In this document: positions 9,813-18,483 of the stretch, one piece after another | Position numbering within the stretch: the stretch's first letter is position 1 | How the letters are laid out: every line of letters starts with the position of its first letter | Source of the DNA: Bacteroidota bacterium | Lineage (GTDB): Bacteria > Bacteroidota > Bacteroidia > UKL13-3 | Assembly: GCA_947485745.1 (NCBI GenBank) | Contig: CANKQY010000010.1 | Span: 1-48,878, forward strand | Direction of reading: 5' to 3' | Length of the DNA: 48,878 bases | Program-made: the position numbers and the translations under genes | Notes under the pieces: generated by a model | Told to the model about the DNA's origin: nothing | Database searches by the model: none | Seen by the model: the letters and a program-made list of their open reading frames with translations, nothing else

Positions 9813-10127
9813 ATGCAAATGATAGAATTTACGCCTGAGGCAATTGAGGCCATCAAACAATATAAAAGTACCTTATTGATTCCTGAAGGATATTACCTGC
9901 GCATTGGGATCAGACAAAAAAACGCTCAGGACAAAGGCTTGCTGATTGGTTTTGATGAAAAAACCGAAAAAGACCGACTTGCCGTGGTGAGTGGGATGGA
10001 GGTGATTTATCATGCGGGGCAAATTTTCTTTTTTGCCGGAATGATTATTGATTACCAAGATTTAAATGGAAGAAAAGGATTTAAATTTCTTGAAAAAAGT
10101 AAAGTATTGCCTAGTTTAGTATCATGA
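9813..10127 (+). CDS. IscA/HesB-fold protein lacking all cysteines
   Basis: 104 aa that follow the A-type iron-sulfur carrier pattern: FTPEAIEAIKQY, then IPEGYYLRIGI, GLLIGFDEKTEKDR, a IIDYQDLNGRKGFKF segment and a short tail. The usual three cluster ligands are gone: the loop C becomes part of RQKNAQDKG, the C-terminal CGC is replaced by LEKSK, and the protein has no cysteine anywhere. It therefore cannot carry a cluster in the standard way. Start ATG 9813, with M3 as an alternative. Its stop overlaps the permease start (ATGA, 10124-10127), indicating translational coupling. Confidence 0.75.
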   Translation: MQMIEFTPEAIEAIKQYKSTLLIPEGYYLRIGIRQKNAQDKGLLIGFDEKTEKDRLAVVSGMEVIYHAGQIFFFAGMIIDYQDLNGRKGFKFLEKSKVLPSLVS

Positions 10128-11356
10128 CATTTACAGAAAACCTGAAAATTGCCCTGCACTCAATCAATGGAAATAGGTTGCGTGCCACCATAACTGCACT
10201 CATTATTTCTATTGGTATTATGGCATTGGTGGGCATTTTAACGGCTATTGATGGCATTAAAGCAGGTATCAATAACAGCTTTTCGAGCATGGGAGCCAAT
10301 ACTTTTAATATCAAAAACAGGTCGCAAGGCATCAAGTTTTCTGGTGGTTCAAAAGGCAATAAAAAATTCAAGGCCATTTCTAAATCAGAGGCCGATAAGT
10401 TTGTGGCTGAATTTAAATTTCCTTCTACAACTTCCTTATCTTTTAATGCAAGTTTTGCTAGTACCATAAAGTATAATGGTGTTAAAACTGATCCCAATAT
10501 AATGGTGATGGGCGGCGATGTGAATTACCTTAATGTGGCAGGCTATGAAATAGACCAAGGTCGAAATTTTTCTGAAAAGGAGGTTGTTTCTGCCAGTAGT
10601 ATAGTCTTAATTGGTTCAGATATTAAAACAAAATTGTTTCCTAATACTAGCCCTTTGGGCGAAAGTATTTATGTAGGAGGAGCCAAATATAGAGTTGTTG
10701 GAGCACTCAAAAGCAAAGGCTCAAGCATGGGCTTTGGTGGTGATAGGATTGTGATAGTGCCCATACAAAATGCCTATCAAACTTTTTCTATGCCCAATAT
10801 GAGCAGTGTGATTACAGTTGCTGTAAAAGATGTTGCCACCATTGATTTTGCAGTAGAAGAGGCTACCAGTGTGTTTAGGAAAATTAGAAAAATACCGGTT
10901 AGGGGAGAGGAGAATTTCAATGTTTATAAATCAGATAATGTGGCTAAAGAGTTAATTAGTAACTTAACTTATGTAACTGCAGCAGCTACCGTAATAGGTT
11001 TTATAACCTTATTAGGTGCTGCCATTGGTTTAATGAATATTATGTTGGTATCTGTCTCTGAACGAACCAGAGAAATAGGCATTAGAAAAGCCATTGGGGC
11101 TACTCAAAAAGCAATACGCAGGCAGTTTTTGTTTGAGGCGGTGGTGATTTGCCAAATTGGTGGAATTGGAGGAATTATTTTTGGCATTATTATAGGAAAC
11201 ATAGTTACAGGTTTGGTAGGGGTAGGGTTTATTATTCCTTGGTTATGGATGTTGAGTGGAATAACATTGTGCGTAATTGTTGGTTTGGTTAGTGGACTTT
11301 ATCCAGCTATTAAAGCCAGTAAATTAGACCCAATTGAGGCATTGAGGTTTGAATAA
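10124..11356 (+). CDS. ABC transporter permease, MacB/FtsX type
   Basis: An inner-membrane permease of 410 aa: one N-terminal TM (about 20-42), a large extracytoplasmic MacB-PCD-like domain, then three C-terminal TMs (about 275-400). The region ERTREIGIRKAIGATQKAIRR and the ending LYPAIKASKLDPIEALRFE are the classic signatures of MacB/LolC/FtsX permeases. In this family mechanical force from the cytoplasmic ATPase drives periplasmic export of lipoproteins, peptides or drugs. No ATPase gene is nearby, so its partner must lie elsewhere. Coupled to the cysteine-free IscA-like gene by a 4-bp overlap. Confidence 0.9.
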   Translation: MTFTENLKIALHSINGNRLRATITALIISIGIMALVGILTAIDGIKAGINNSFSSMGANTFNIKNRSQGIKFSGGSKGNKKFKAISKSEADKFVAEFKFPSTTSLSFNASFASTIKYNGVKTDPNIMVMGGDVNYLNVAGYEIDQGRNFSEKEVVSASSIVLIGSDIKTKLFPNTSPLGESIYVGGAKYRVVGALKSKGSSMGFGGDRIVIVPIQNAYQTFSMPNMSSVITVAVKDVATIDFAVEEATSVFRKIRKIPVRGEENFNVYKSDNVAKELISNLTYVTAAATVIGFITLLGAAIGLMNIMLVSVSERTREIGIRKAIGATQKAIRRQFLFEAVVICQIGGIGGIIFGIIIGNIVTGLVGVGFIIPWLWMLSGITLCVIVGLVSGLYPAIKASKLDPIEALRFE

Positions 11357-11360
11357 TTGA

Positions 11361-11654
11361 ATGATAATGGAGCAAAATTTAAAAGAAATTTCTCAAACTT
11401 ACATACAAGCATTGTGGATTGTTGCAGGTATCTTTTTTATTATTGCATTGGTGCGTCTATTCTTTGTATTAAAAACAAAAAGTGAACGCAATTGGATTTG
11501 GAAAGCTAAGGCAGATTGGTTGGTAATTTGCATGAAGTGTTTGTTTATTCTTAGTTTAATTCCATTCTTGGCCGATATTCCAGTTTGGTTTGTTACATTA
11601 GCTCAGTTTAGACCAGTGGCACCGTTTGGAGCTCAGAAGAAAATGAATTTTTAA
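11361..11654 (+). CDS. Small membrane protein of unknown function
   Basis: I do not recognise this 97-aa protein. It has two hydrophobic stretches (about 16-38 and 52-74) separated by a basic loop (KTKSERNWIWKAKADW), so a hairpin in the inner membrane with both ends on one side is likely. The start is 5 bp after the permease stop, with ATG 11361 or the in-frame ATG two codons later. Position suggests cotranscription with the permease and the following membrane gene. Confidence 0.6.
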   Translation: MIMEQNLKEISQTYIQALWIVAGIFFIIALVRLFFVLKTKSERNWIWKAKADWLVICMKCLFILSLIPFLADIPVWFVTLAQFRPVAPFGAQKKMNF

Positions 11655-11681
11655 TTAGAAACGACAAATTCACTCACTAAG

Positions 11682-12578
11682 ATGGAAGCAAAATTTCTCT
11701 GGCTCATTCTTCAAGAAATGGATAGTTTATTCCTAAGTATTGCTGTAATAAGCATCTTGTTTTTCTTTTTTTTTGTTAAGGTAAGGTTCCAAAAAAAAGC
11801 ATCGCTAAGAGCTTATGGAATTTTATTTTATGCCTTTGTTTTTTACGCAATTTCTGTCATGAGCTATGTTTTTTTAAATGCCATGGATAGTTTTTTTCGA
11901 TTAACAAACGACTTATACAGTAATTTTTGGTGGTTCTTTCCTTTTGGTTTTATGAGTGCTATCATAGGGGCATTTATTGGTTGGCTCATTTATTTTGCTG
12001 GCTCAAAAACAGCAGGTCAATTTGTGTTTAAATTAATGAATTTGAGTTTGCTGGTTATCGCTCCTTTTTTGCTCTATTCATTATTGGTTCAGCCCGTTCT
12101 TAAAACAATGGATATGGCCTTACAAACCATTGCTTCTGCAACTGTTAAAAGAGAGGTGAATGCAAAAGAATTTCAAGAAATAAACTTTCAGCCCAATGTT
12201 ATTTTTATAAAAGCTATGCCCGCTCAATTATTTGATTCATTAAAAATATCGGTTCAAAACGGCAATAAATTGCTTGTTGAAAATTTAAGAAATGGTTTTT
12301 CTTATTCGCACCAAATGCCAATTCAGTCTATTGAACAATTATACATAAATAATATTCCAAGCAACAAACAAATGGCCATATTGCTCCTCGCACCTGCTAT
12401 TCAGAGTCAATCGGTGTTGTCTGTAATTGATTCAATGGGCAACATGGTTTACCAAAAAAGTTTTTCAAATGCCGCAAATAGAATGAGTGTTAGTCAAAAT
12501 GGGCAGTATATTTTATTGCAGCGCGAAATTAGCTTAGATAGCTTGGAATTTTCTAGTTGCCTTATGCTAAAACCCTAG
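11682..12578 (+). CDS. Membrane protein of unknown function, four TM segments plus soluble C-terminal domain
   Basis: 298 aa, not recognised. Four hydrophobic segments lie at about 14-34, 45-65, 80-107 and 118-140, followed by a soluble domain of about 150 residues rich in predicted beta strands (INFQPNVIFIKAMP, QSVLSVIDSMGNMVYQ, QNGQYILLQREISL). It follows the 97-aa membrane gene by 27 bp and its stop abuts the convergent hemW stop with no gap. The role may relate to the upstream permease, but that is only positional inference. Confidence 0.6.
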   Translation: MEAKFLWLILQEMDSLFLSIAVISILFFFFFVKVRFQKKASLRAYGILFYAFVFYAISVMSYVFLNAMDSFFRLTNDLYSNFWWFFPFGFMSAIIGAFIGWLIYFAGSKTAGQFVFKLMNLSLLVIAPFLLYSLLVQPVLKTMDMALQTIASATVKREVNAKEFQEINFQPNVIFIKAMPAQLFDSLKISVQNGNKLLVENLRNGFSYSHQMPIQSIEQLYINNIPSNKQMAILLLAPAIQSQSVLSVIDSMGNMVYQKSFSNAANRMSVSQNGQYILLQREISLDSLEFSSCLMLKP

Positions 12579-13709
12579 TTAATCAATTATAAACGCAGCA
12601 GCTGCAATGCCATCTGCAAAAAATCTTCCTTTTTTACTTAGCGTAATGATATTGTTTTTATGCAAGGCTTGTTCACTTTTTAAATAGGGCGATAAATTGC
12701 TCAGAACCGAATCAACAAATACCAATCCAAATTTAGCCTCAATTACCTGCAAGTCTATTCCCCATTGGGTTCTAAGTCCTGTCATTAGGTATTCATTGAA
12801 CTGGTTATGAGTAGTTAATATTTCTTTTTCTAGAGGCAATTTGTTTTGATCCAAGGCCTTTATATAATGTTGGTTATTGGCAATGTTCCACATTCTCATT
12901 CCCGGAAAATAACTATGTGCAGCAGGACCAATTCCAAGGTATGGAACTCCATTCCAATAATTGGTATTGTGTATGGCATAATCTTTATTCTTGGCAAAAT
13001 TTGAAACCTCATAATGCTCAAAACCTGCTGCCTCCGTTTGATGGATTAAGGCATCAAATTGCATAGATGTTTCGCCCTCTTCAGGCATAAACAGTTGTTT
13101 TTTTTCTGTTCTACGGCCAAAAACAGTTTTAGGTTCAATGGTTAAACAGTAGCTAGAAATATGCGTAATAGCTAAAAGAATGGCTTTTTGTAAATTGTTT
13201 CCCCATGTTGCTATATCCATTCCAGGAATGCCATAAATTAAATCGATGCTTATTTTTTCTATGCCTATATCTTGTGCTTTTTTTACACATTTAATTGCCT
13301 CTTTGGCAGAATGCGCCCTGTTCATGAGTTTAAGATGTACCTCCTCAAAACTCTGTATACCCATGCTCAATCTATTGATAGGAGCGTGTTTGAGGTAGTT
13401 TAAAAAATCATTGTTTAGGTCGTCTGGGTTTGCTTCTATGGTAAATTCTTTGAGTTCAGATAGGTCGTAGTTGTCATAAATGGCTGCTATAAGCAAATCC
13501 ATTTCTTTAGCAGATAGGATACTTGGGGTGCCACCTCCCCAATAAACCGTTTCTATTTTTTGCCCATTTAATTCATCTTTCCTTAAAAATAATTCTTTCG
13601 CAATTGCCTTCACAACACTTTCTTTGTATATCAATAGCGTGCTGAAATGAAAATTGCAATAATAACAAGCCTGTTTGCAAAAAGGGATATGGATATAAAT
13701 TCCTGCCAT
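12579..13709 (-). CDS. hemW: HemW, radical SAM heme chaperone
   Basis: 376 aa from the chosen start. The Fe4S4-binding motif is C11-x3-C15-x2-C18 (PFCKQACYYCNF). There is no fourth cysteine after it, which separates HemW from true oxygen-independent coproporphyrinogen oxidase HemN. GGGTPS follows the usual spacing, and TIEANPDDL plus the HemN C-terminal domain (NEYLMTGLRTQWGID) are present. HemW binds heme and is thought to deliver it to respiratory enzymes. An upstream extension to 13820 is open, but the family N-terminus MAGIYIHIPFC begins at 13709 and the extension would overlap the divergent gene. Confidence 0.93.
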   Translation of the reverse strand: MAGIYIHIPFCKQACYYCNFHFSTLLIYKESVVKAIAKELFLRKDELNGQKIETVYWGGGTPSILSAKEMDLLIAAIYDNYDLSELKEFTIEANPDDLNNDFLNYLKHAPINRLSMGIQSFEEVHLKLMNRAHSAKEAIKCVKKAQDIGIEKISIDLIYGIPGMDIATWGNNLQKAILLAITHISSYCLTIEPKTVFGRRTEKKQLFMPEEGETSMQFDALIHQTEAAGFEHYEVSNFAKNKDYAIHNTNYWNGVPYLGIGPAAHSYFPGMRMWNIANNQHYIKALDQNKLPLEKEILTTHNQFNEYLMTGLRTQWGIDLQVIEAKFGLVFVDSVLSNLSPYLKSEQALHKNNIITLSKKGRFFADGIAAAAFIID

Positions 13710-13766
13710 AATGTATATGCAAATTACGTTTGCAATGTTTGAGTTTCCTAAACGTTTCTTTAATAA

Positions 13767-15539
13767 TTGAAAAAGGCATTTACCATATCTTTGTTTTGTA
13801 CACTCGCATTTATCTTGCAAGCGCAGCCATTATTTTTTATTAAATATAGGTTCGAACCAAAAAATAGTTCGTTAGAAAAGCAATTTGCAAAACCAATCAA
13901 GGCAGATTCTGCAACATTAAAAAAACAAATTTCACAGGTACTCATTCAATGCTACTCCAATTCATTTATGTTGGCAACGGCTAGCGAAAGAAGTTTAACT
14001 GCCGATACACTGCAGGTAACTATACTATTAGGTAAGGCTTATATATTAACACAACTAAAACAGGGTAATGTGCCAACAGAATGGTTGGGCGCCTCTGGAA
14101 TTAGGTTAATAAATCAAAAAAAACAGGCATTTAATGCAATCCAAATAAATATCGGTTTGAACCAACTATTAAGCTATGCAGAAAATAATGGTTACCCGTT
14201 TGCGAGTATCCAACTTGATTCAATAGAAATTGATACATTAGGAATAACTGCTTCTATTAATTTAGTAAAAAATGAACTTATTTATTTTGATAGCCTTGAT
14301 TTTGGTGGCACAGCAAAAGTAAAGAGGTCTTTTTTACAAAATTATTCCACTATTAAACCTGGCATGGTTTACCAAGAAGATTTGCTAACAAATTTAGATG
14401 CTAAGTTAAGTGAATTGTCTTATTTGCAGGTAGCAAGGCCGCTGGGCGTTTATTTCTATGGCAATAAAGCCAAGCCATATTTATATATTAACAATAGAAA
14501 TGCCTCAAGTTTTGATGGGGTAATTGGCTTTGCGCCCAATAGTAATTTAAATAATAAGTTGGTTATAACCGGTGACCTCAATCTTAAATTAATGAATTTA
14601 ATGGGAACCGGTAAAAACCTTGAATTAGCCTATAGGGGTTACTTAAACAATTCACAAGACCTTCAAATAAATTTTTTATGGCCTTATTTTTTAAACACAA
14701 AATTAGGAATAGATTATGCCTTTAAACTGGTTAAGTTTGATACCACTTGGCTCGAACTTGCAAATAATATAGGCTTACAATACAGGTTTGCAGGTAATAA
14801 TTATGTAAAGTTATATTACCAATCTCAAAATATCAGTTTGTTAACCGCCGATACTCAGTATGTAATTAATAACCAAAAATTACCCATAATAAATGATGTG
14901 AGAAATGATTTGTTGGGATTGGCTTTGCGTAAATCTACCTTGGATTATTTTTTCAATCCCACCAGAGGTATTTTGCTCGAAATTGAGGGAGGTGCAGGGG
15001 TAAAAAGAATTCTCAAAAACGATGCCATCAATGAAGTGGAATTAACCGGCAGTAATGGATCAAAATATAGCATTTATGATTCCATTAACCTTCAAAGTAT
15101 GCAGGTAAAATGCATGGGTAATTTGTCTGTGTTCAATAAACTATCCGCCCATTTGGTTCTACATACACAAGTAAAAGGAGCCATTATTGAGAATGAAAAT
15201 CTATTTTTGAACGAACTTTTCCGCATTGGTGGATTAAAATCACTCAAAGGTTTTGATGAACAGAGTATTTTTGCCAATAAGTTCTTAATTGGAAATGTTG
15301 AATTGAGGTATTTGTTTCAGCGAAATTCTGGCTTTTTGCTTTTTTGGAATGGAGCATGGTATAGAAATGAAGTGCTCAATCCCGTTGTAACAGATAGGCC
15401 ATGGGGCTTGGGTGCGGGCTTAAATTTAGAAACAGGCGCTGGAATTTTCTCGCTTTATTATGCCCTAGGAAAACAAAAAGGCAATCCTTTCGAATTTCAA
15501 AGAGCTAAAATACATTTTGGGTTGGTTAATTTTTTTTAG
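13767..15539 (+). CDS. BamA/TamA-like (Omp85 superfamily) outer-membrane barrel protein
   Basis: 590 aa starting at TTG 13767, chosen because MKKAFTISLFCTLAFILQAQ is a clean signal peptide and no later start preserves one. The N-terminal half is POTRA-like (NGYPFASIQLDSIEI, IKPGMVYQEDLL). The C-terminal half is a predicted barrel ending in aromatic NFF. The Omp85 lid motif normally written (V/I)RG(F/Y) appears as LKGF in IGGLKSLKGFDEQS, with K for the usual R. At about 65 kDa it is shorter than BamA, so an accessory Omp85 protein is more likely than the essential one. First of a run with DUF4271 and hemD. Confidence 0.8.
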   Translation: MKKAFTISLFCTLAFILQAQPLFFIKYRFEPKNSSLEKQFAKPIKADSATLKKQISQVLIQCYSNSFMLATASERSLTADTLQVTILLGKAYILTQLKQGNVPTEWLGASGIRLINQKKQAFNAIQINIGLNQLLSYAENNGYPFASIQLDSIEIDTLGITASINLVKNELIYFDSLDFGGTAKVKRSFLQNYSTIKPGMVYQEDLLTNLDAKLSELSYLQVARPLGVYFYGNKAKPYLYINNRNASSFDGVIGFAPNSNLNNKLVITGDLNLKLMNLMGTGKNLELAYRGYLNNSQDLQINFLWPYFLNTKLGIDYAFKLVKFDTTWLELANNIGLQYRFAGNNYVKLYYQSQNISLLTADTQYVINNQKLPIINDVRNDLLGLALRKSTLDYFFNPTRGILLEIEGGAGVKRILKNDAINEVELTGSNGSKYSIYDSINLQSMQVKCMGNLSVFNKLSAHLVLHTQVKGAIIENENLFLNELFRIGGLKSLKGFDEQSIFANKFLIGNVELRYLFQRNSGFLLFWNGAWYRNEVLNPVVTDRPWGLGAGLNLETGAGIFSLYYALGKQKGNPFEFQRAKIHFGLVNFF

Positions 15540-15548
15540 TTTAGCTTC

Positions 15549-16490
15549 ATGAATAAAAGGATATTCGGTTTATTAATAGTTGTTTTTGGGTTTTGGCAAT
15601 TGCATGCCCAAGACACAAATGCAGTTTTAAACGTGCCCGATTCCTTGGTTCAAACCATTGATAGTGTATACCTCAAAAAGCCCAAAGAGTTAAAGAACAT
15701 TTTAGATAGTTTGGCATCAAATGAAACCATGCGTCATTACTTTTTTTTAAATGAAAAAGTAGTTGGAAACGCTGTTTTTTCTAGTAATTTGGAGGAATCG
15801 AGAGACTTGCCACAATTAAAGGCAATTAGGTTGAGGACTGATAAAAATGAACCCTGGAAGTTTTGGATTTTAATTACTACCATATTGCTATTGGCATTAA
15901 CGAGGTCGATGAATGTGAAACGCTTCGATGAAATATTATTGCTGGCATTTGATATGCAAGCCGATTATACCAAATACTCTGATAAAACAGCAAATTATTT
16001 CTTAAGTAATTTGGGGTTATTTATCAATTTTATCCTTTCCTTATCTTTGTTTTTAACTACTTTATTACAAATAAATCACCAGGTGGAAACGGATAATTAT
16101 TACCTGTTTTTTTTTAAATTAATACTGGTTCTTTTGGCCGTTTATGCCGGGAAAATTTTGCTAAATATTGCCATCGGCTTTATTTTTAGAGTGAGGTCGC
16201 TTTCCATCACCACCTTATTTAATGCCATATTGGTAAACAACCTCTTGGGAGTAGGGCTTGTCTTTTTGAACCTATTTTTTGTTTTTGTGGCAAATGTGCA
16301 AATGGCCAATGTGTTTTCTGCTGTTATTTTGATTACAATACTGGTTGGAGTAGTTTACAGACAAATTAAAAACCTGATAATGACCGCACAAAACACCCAT
16401 ATTCAAATTATATACATATTTTTATATCTTTGCGCTTTGGAAATATTACCCTGGTTAGTATTGTTTAAGTTGTTTTTAAATAGCTGGTAG
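15549..16490 (+). CDS. DUF4271 membrane protein
   Basis: 313 aa. A signal-like N-terminus is followed by a periplasmic stretch of about 80 residues, then about six TM segments from residue 100 on (WILITTILLLALTRSM onward). The arrangement and the placement directly before hemD match DUF4271 proteins of Bacteroidota, whose function is unknown. The gene starts 9 bp after the barrel gene and ends 1 bp before the TTG start of hemD, so the three look like one transcription unit. Confidence 0.8.
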   Translation: MNKRIFGLLIVVFGFWQLHAQDTNAVLNVPDSLVQTIDSVYLKKPKELKNILDSLASNETMRHYFFLNEKVVGNAVFSSNLEESRDLPQLKAIRLRTDKNEPWKFWILITTILLLALTRSMNVKRFDEILLLAFDMQADYTKYSDKTANYFLSNLGLFINFILSLSLFLTTLLQINHQVETDNYYLFFFKLILVLLAVYAGKILLNIAIGFIFRVRSLSITTLFNAILVNNLLGVGLVFLNLFFVFVANVQMANVFSAVILITILVGVVYRQIKNLIMTAQNTHIQIIYIFLYLCALEILPWLVLFKLFLNSW

Positions 16491-16491
16491 A

Positions 16492-17250
16492 TTGAAAAAC
16501 GCAAAAATTAAAAGTATTCTAATCTCTCAACCAAGGCCTGAAAGTGTAAAGTCGCCATGGTTTGATTTGGAGAAAAAGTATAAGTTAAAAATGGACTTTA
16601 GGCCGTTTATTTTGGTTGAGCCAGTTGTTGGAAAGGAATTTAGGCAACAAAAAATAAACATACTAGATCACACAGCTATTATTTTAAACTCAAGAAATTC
16701 GGTTGATAATTTCTTCAGGATTTGTACTGATTTAAAAATTGAGGTGCCAATTGATTTGAAGTACTTTTGCGTAAATGAAAGTATTGCTAATTATTTGTCA
16801 AAATATATACAAGTAAGAAAAAGAAAAGTATTTGTTGGTAAGGGAACAGAAGTTGAGTTGTTTCCCTTATTCAAAAATCACCCAACAGAAAAATATTTGT
16901 TTCCATGCAGCGATTGGCGCAAGCAGGATATTGAGAAATTCATGAAAAAGAATAAGTTTCAATTCAAAGAAGCATTTTTTTATAAAATAAAATCAGCAGA
17001 TTTATCTGATTTAACCCATGTAAATTACGATATTATTGCTTTTTTTAGTCCTGCCGATATTAGGTCGCTTTACGAGAACTTTCCTGATTTTAAGCAGAAT
17101 GCTACCCTCATTGCAGGCTTTGGAGCAACAACCATAAAAGCTATGCTAGACGCGAGTTTGGTGGCAAATATACAAGCACCTACACCACAAACTCCCTCTA
17201 TGATTACTGCCGTAGATAAACACATAGAAGCCCACCACAAGGCTTTATAA
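16492..17250 (+). CDS. hemD: Uroporphyrinogen-III synthase
   Basis: A cytosolic enzyme that cyclises and inverts ring D of hydroxymethylbilane in tetrapyrrole synthesis. 252 aa with the two-lobed HemD pattern: ILISQPRPE near the N-terminus, DHTAIILNSRNSVDNFF, YDIIAFFSPADIRSL and the terminal FGATTIKAM...APTPQTPSMITAVDKHI segment. HemD is poorly conserved, so the call rests on the pattern as a whole and on the DUF4271 neighbour. The start is TTG at 16492 (MKNAKIKSI); no ATG fits. hemW nearby on the opposite strand also concerns heme. Confidence 0.85.
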   Translation: MKNAKIKSILISQPRPESVKSPWFDLEKKYKLKMDFRPFILVEPVVGKEFRQQKINILDHTAIILNSRNSVDNFFRICTDLKIEVPIDLKYFCVNESIANYLSKYIQVRKRKVFVGKGTEVELFPLFKNHPTEKYLFPCSDWRKQDIEKFMKKNKFQFKEAFFYKIKSADLSDLTHVNYDIIAFFSPADIRSLYENFPDFKQNATLIAGFGATTIKAMLDASLVANIQAPTPQTPSMITAVDKHIEAHHKAL

Positions 17251-17293
17251 AAGTGTATAGAAAGCAGTAATTTCATCATAATTTTCAACATTA

Positions 17294-17324
17294 TTCGTTT
17301 TGTTTTAAATATTTTATATATTCG
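17294..17324 (+). promoter_or_regulatory. Candidate promoter of porP
   Basis: TTCG (17294-17297), a 19-bp gap, TATATTCG (17317-17324). Spacing is exact, but both boxes carry C where T is consensus. It lies 40 bp before the porP start in a very AT-rich leader. No other promoter-like site stands in the 113-bp gap after hemD. Confidence 0.35.
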
Positions 17325-17363
17325 TAAATAAGTTTATATAGAAGTTAATTAAATTTAAATCGA

Positions 17364-18377
17364 ATGAGGATATTGTTTACTAGAGTATTTTTTCTGATTG
17401 CGATGCTTCCATTGGTAAGTAAAATCAATGCGCAGCAAGATCCGCACTACAGTCAGTTTATGTATAATAAATTGAATTTTAATGCAGGTTTTGCTGGGGC
17501 AACAGACGGTAAAATTTGCGCAACTTTAATTCATCGCACGCAATGGATGGGTTTTGGAGGCGGAACATATAACTCTGGTACAGGCTCTGTAGCAAGGGGA
17601 GATGCACCTGTGAATTTAGTTGGTTCAATCAATGCTGCAATAGGCAATAGATTTGGAATTGGGGCCACTTTTGCGAGTGATAAATTGGGTCAAGAAACAA
17701 TGACTATGCCTCGTTTAACATTGGCCTATCGCCATCCATTAGGAAATGCTGGTACTATTGCAGCAGGCATAGGAGTTGGGTTTATGCAGAGATCAATAGA
17801 TGGAACTAAATTAAGAGCTAATGATCCAAATGACCCTAAAATACCAACAGGTTTAGTAAGTGGTACTGCACCTGATATTGATTTTGGATTGTATTACACC
17901 AAAGATAATTTGGCAGGTGCCATAGATAATTTTTATGCTGGATTATCAGCTACTCATTTAAATCAAAATAAAATTGCTTACGACGTTCCAGCTGGTTCTA
18001 CAACTATTGATAGTAAAATTCACCTGTATTTTGTAACTGGAGGTGAGTTTCAATTAAACTCAGCCATGAAATTGCAGCCCAATATCCTACTGAAGAAAGA
18101 CCCAGCAAAAATTCAGGCAGATTTAAATTGCTTTTTAGTTTGGAATGAGAATATAAGAGGTGGTGTAACTTTCAGACCAATGGATGCAGCGGTATTATTG
18201 GTGGGTTATGAATTTCCTTTTGGTTTAAATGTTGGATATAGCTACGATATTACTACCTCAAAAATAATAAACTACAGTTCAGGATCTCATGAAATCATGT
18301 TGAGATACTGTTTTGGAGTATCTATCCCAAAGAAAGAAAAAGTAATTCGTTCACGTTTTACTCCTAGATTTATGTAA
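17364..18377 (+). CDS. porP: PorP/SprF family type IX secretion outer-membrane protein
   Basis: 337 aa. The signal peptide ends near NAQQ. The hallmark start of the mature protein, QDPHYSQFMYNKLNFNAGFAG, is visible, followed by glycine-rich amphipathic strands and a C-terminal barrel segment (YCFGVSI). PorP/SprF proteins link the secretion machinery or its adhesin substrates to the outer membrane; SprF of Flavobacterium is needed for SprB secretion. Located directly before gldKLMN, as in other Bacteroidota, but separated from gldK by 106 bp and a promoter, so it can be expressed on its own. Confidence 0.92.
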   Translation: MRILFTRVFFLIAMLPLVSKINAQQDPHYSQFMYNKLNFNAGFAGATDGKICATLIHRTQWMGFGGGTYNSGTGSVARGDAPVNLVGSINAAIGNRFGIGATFASDKLGQETMTMPRLTLAYRHPLGNAGTIAAGIGVGFMQRSIDGTKLRANDPNDPKIPTGLVSGTAPDIDFGLYYTKDNLAGAIDNFYAGLSATHLNQNKIAYDVPAGSTTIDSKIHLYFVTGGEFQLNSAMKLQPNILLKKDPAKIQADLNCFLVWNENIRGGVTFRPMDAAVLLVGYEFPFGLNVGYSYDITTSKIINYSSGSHEIMLRYCFGVSIPKKEKVIRSRFTPRFM

Positions 18378-18424
18378 TAATTACAATTAATTAACGTTTT
18401 ATTCACAAATTAATTTAACTTTAA

Positions 18425-18455
18425 CTTGTATTATTCCTTTGAATTAATAATTTTG
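18425..18455 (+). promoter_or_regulatory. Promoter of the gldKLMN operon
   Basis: CTTG (18425-18428), a 19-bp gap, TAATTTTG (18448-18455). The -7 box is a perfect TAnnTTTG and the -33 box lacks only the first T. Transcription would start near 18462, giving a leader of about 22 nt before the gldK ATG. Confidence 0.6.
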
Positions 18456-18483
18456 CCACATTGCAGTAATTAAAAGTTTACTT

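Noticed and set aside
13786-13793. TATCTTTG promoter box inside the signal-peptide codons of the Omp85-like gene
   Set aside because: No -33 box at the right distance, and using it would remove the signal peptide from the translated protein.
13710-13820. N-terminal extension of HemW to 13820
   Set aside because: It would add 37 residues before the conserved family start and overlap the divergent gene.
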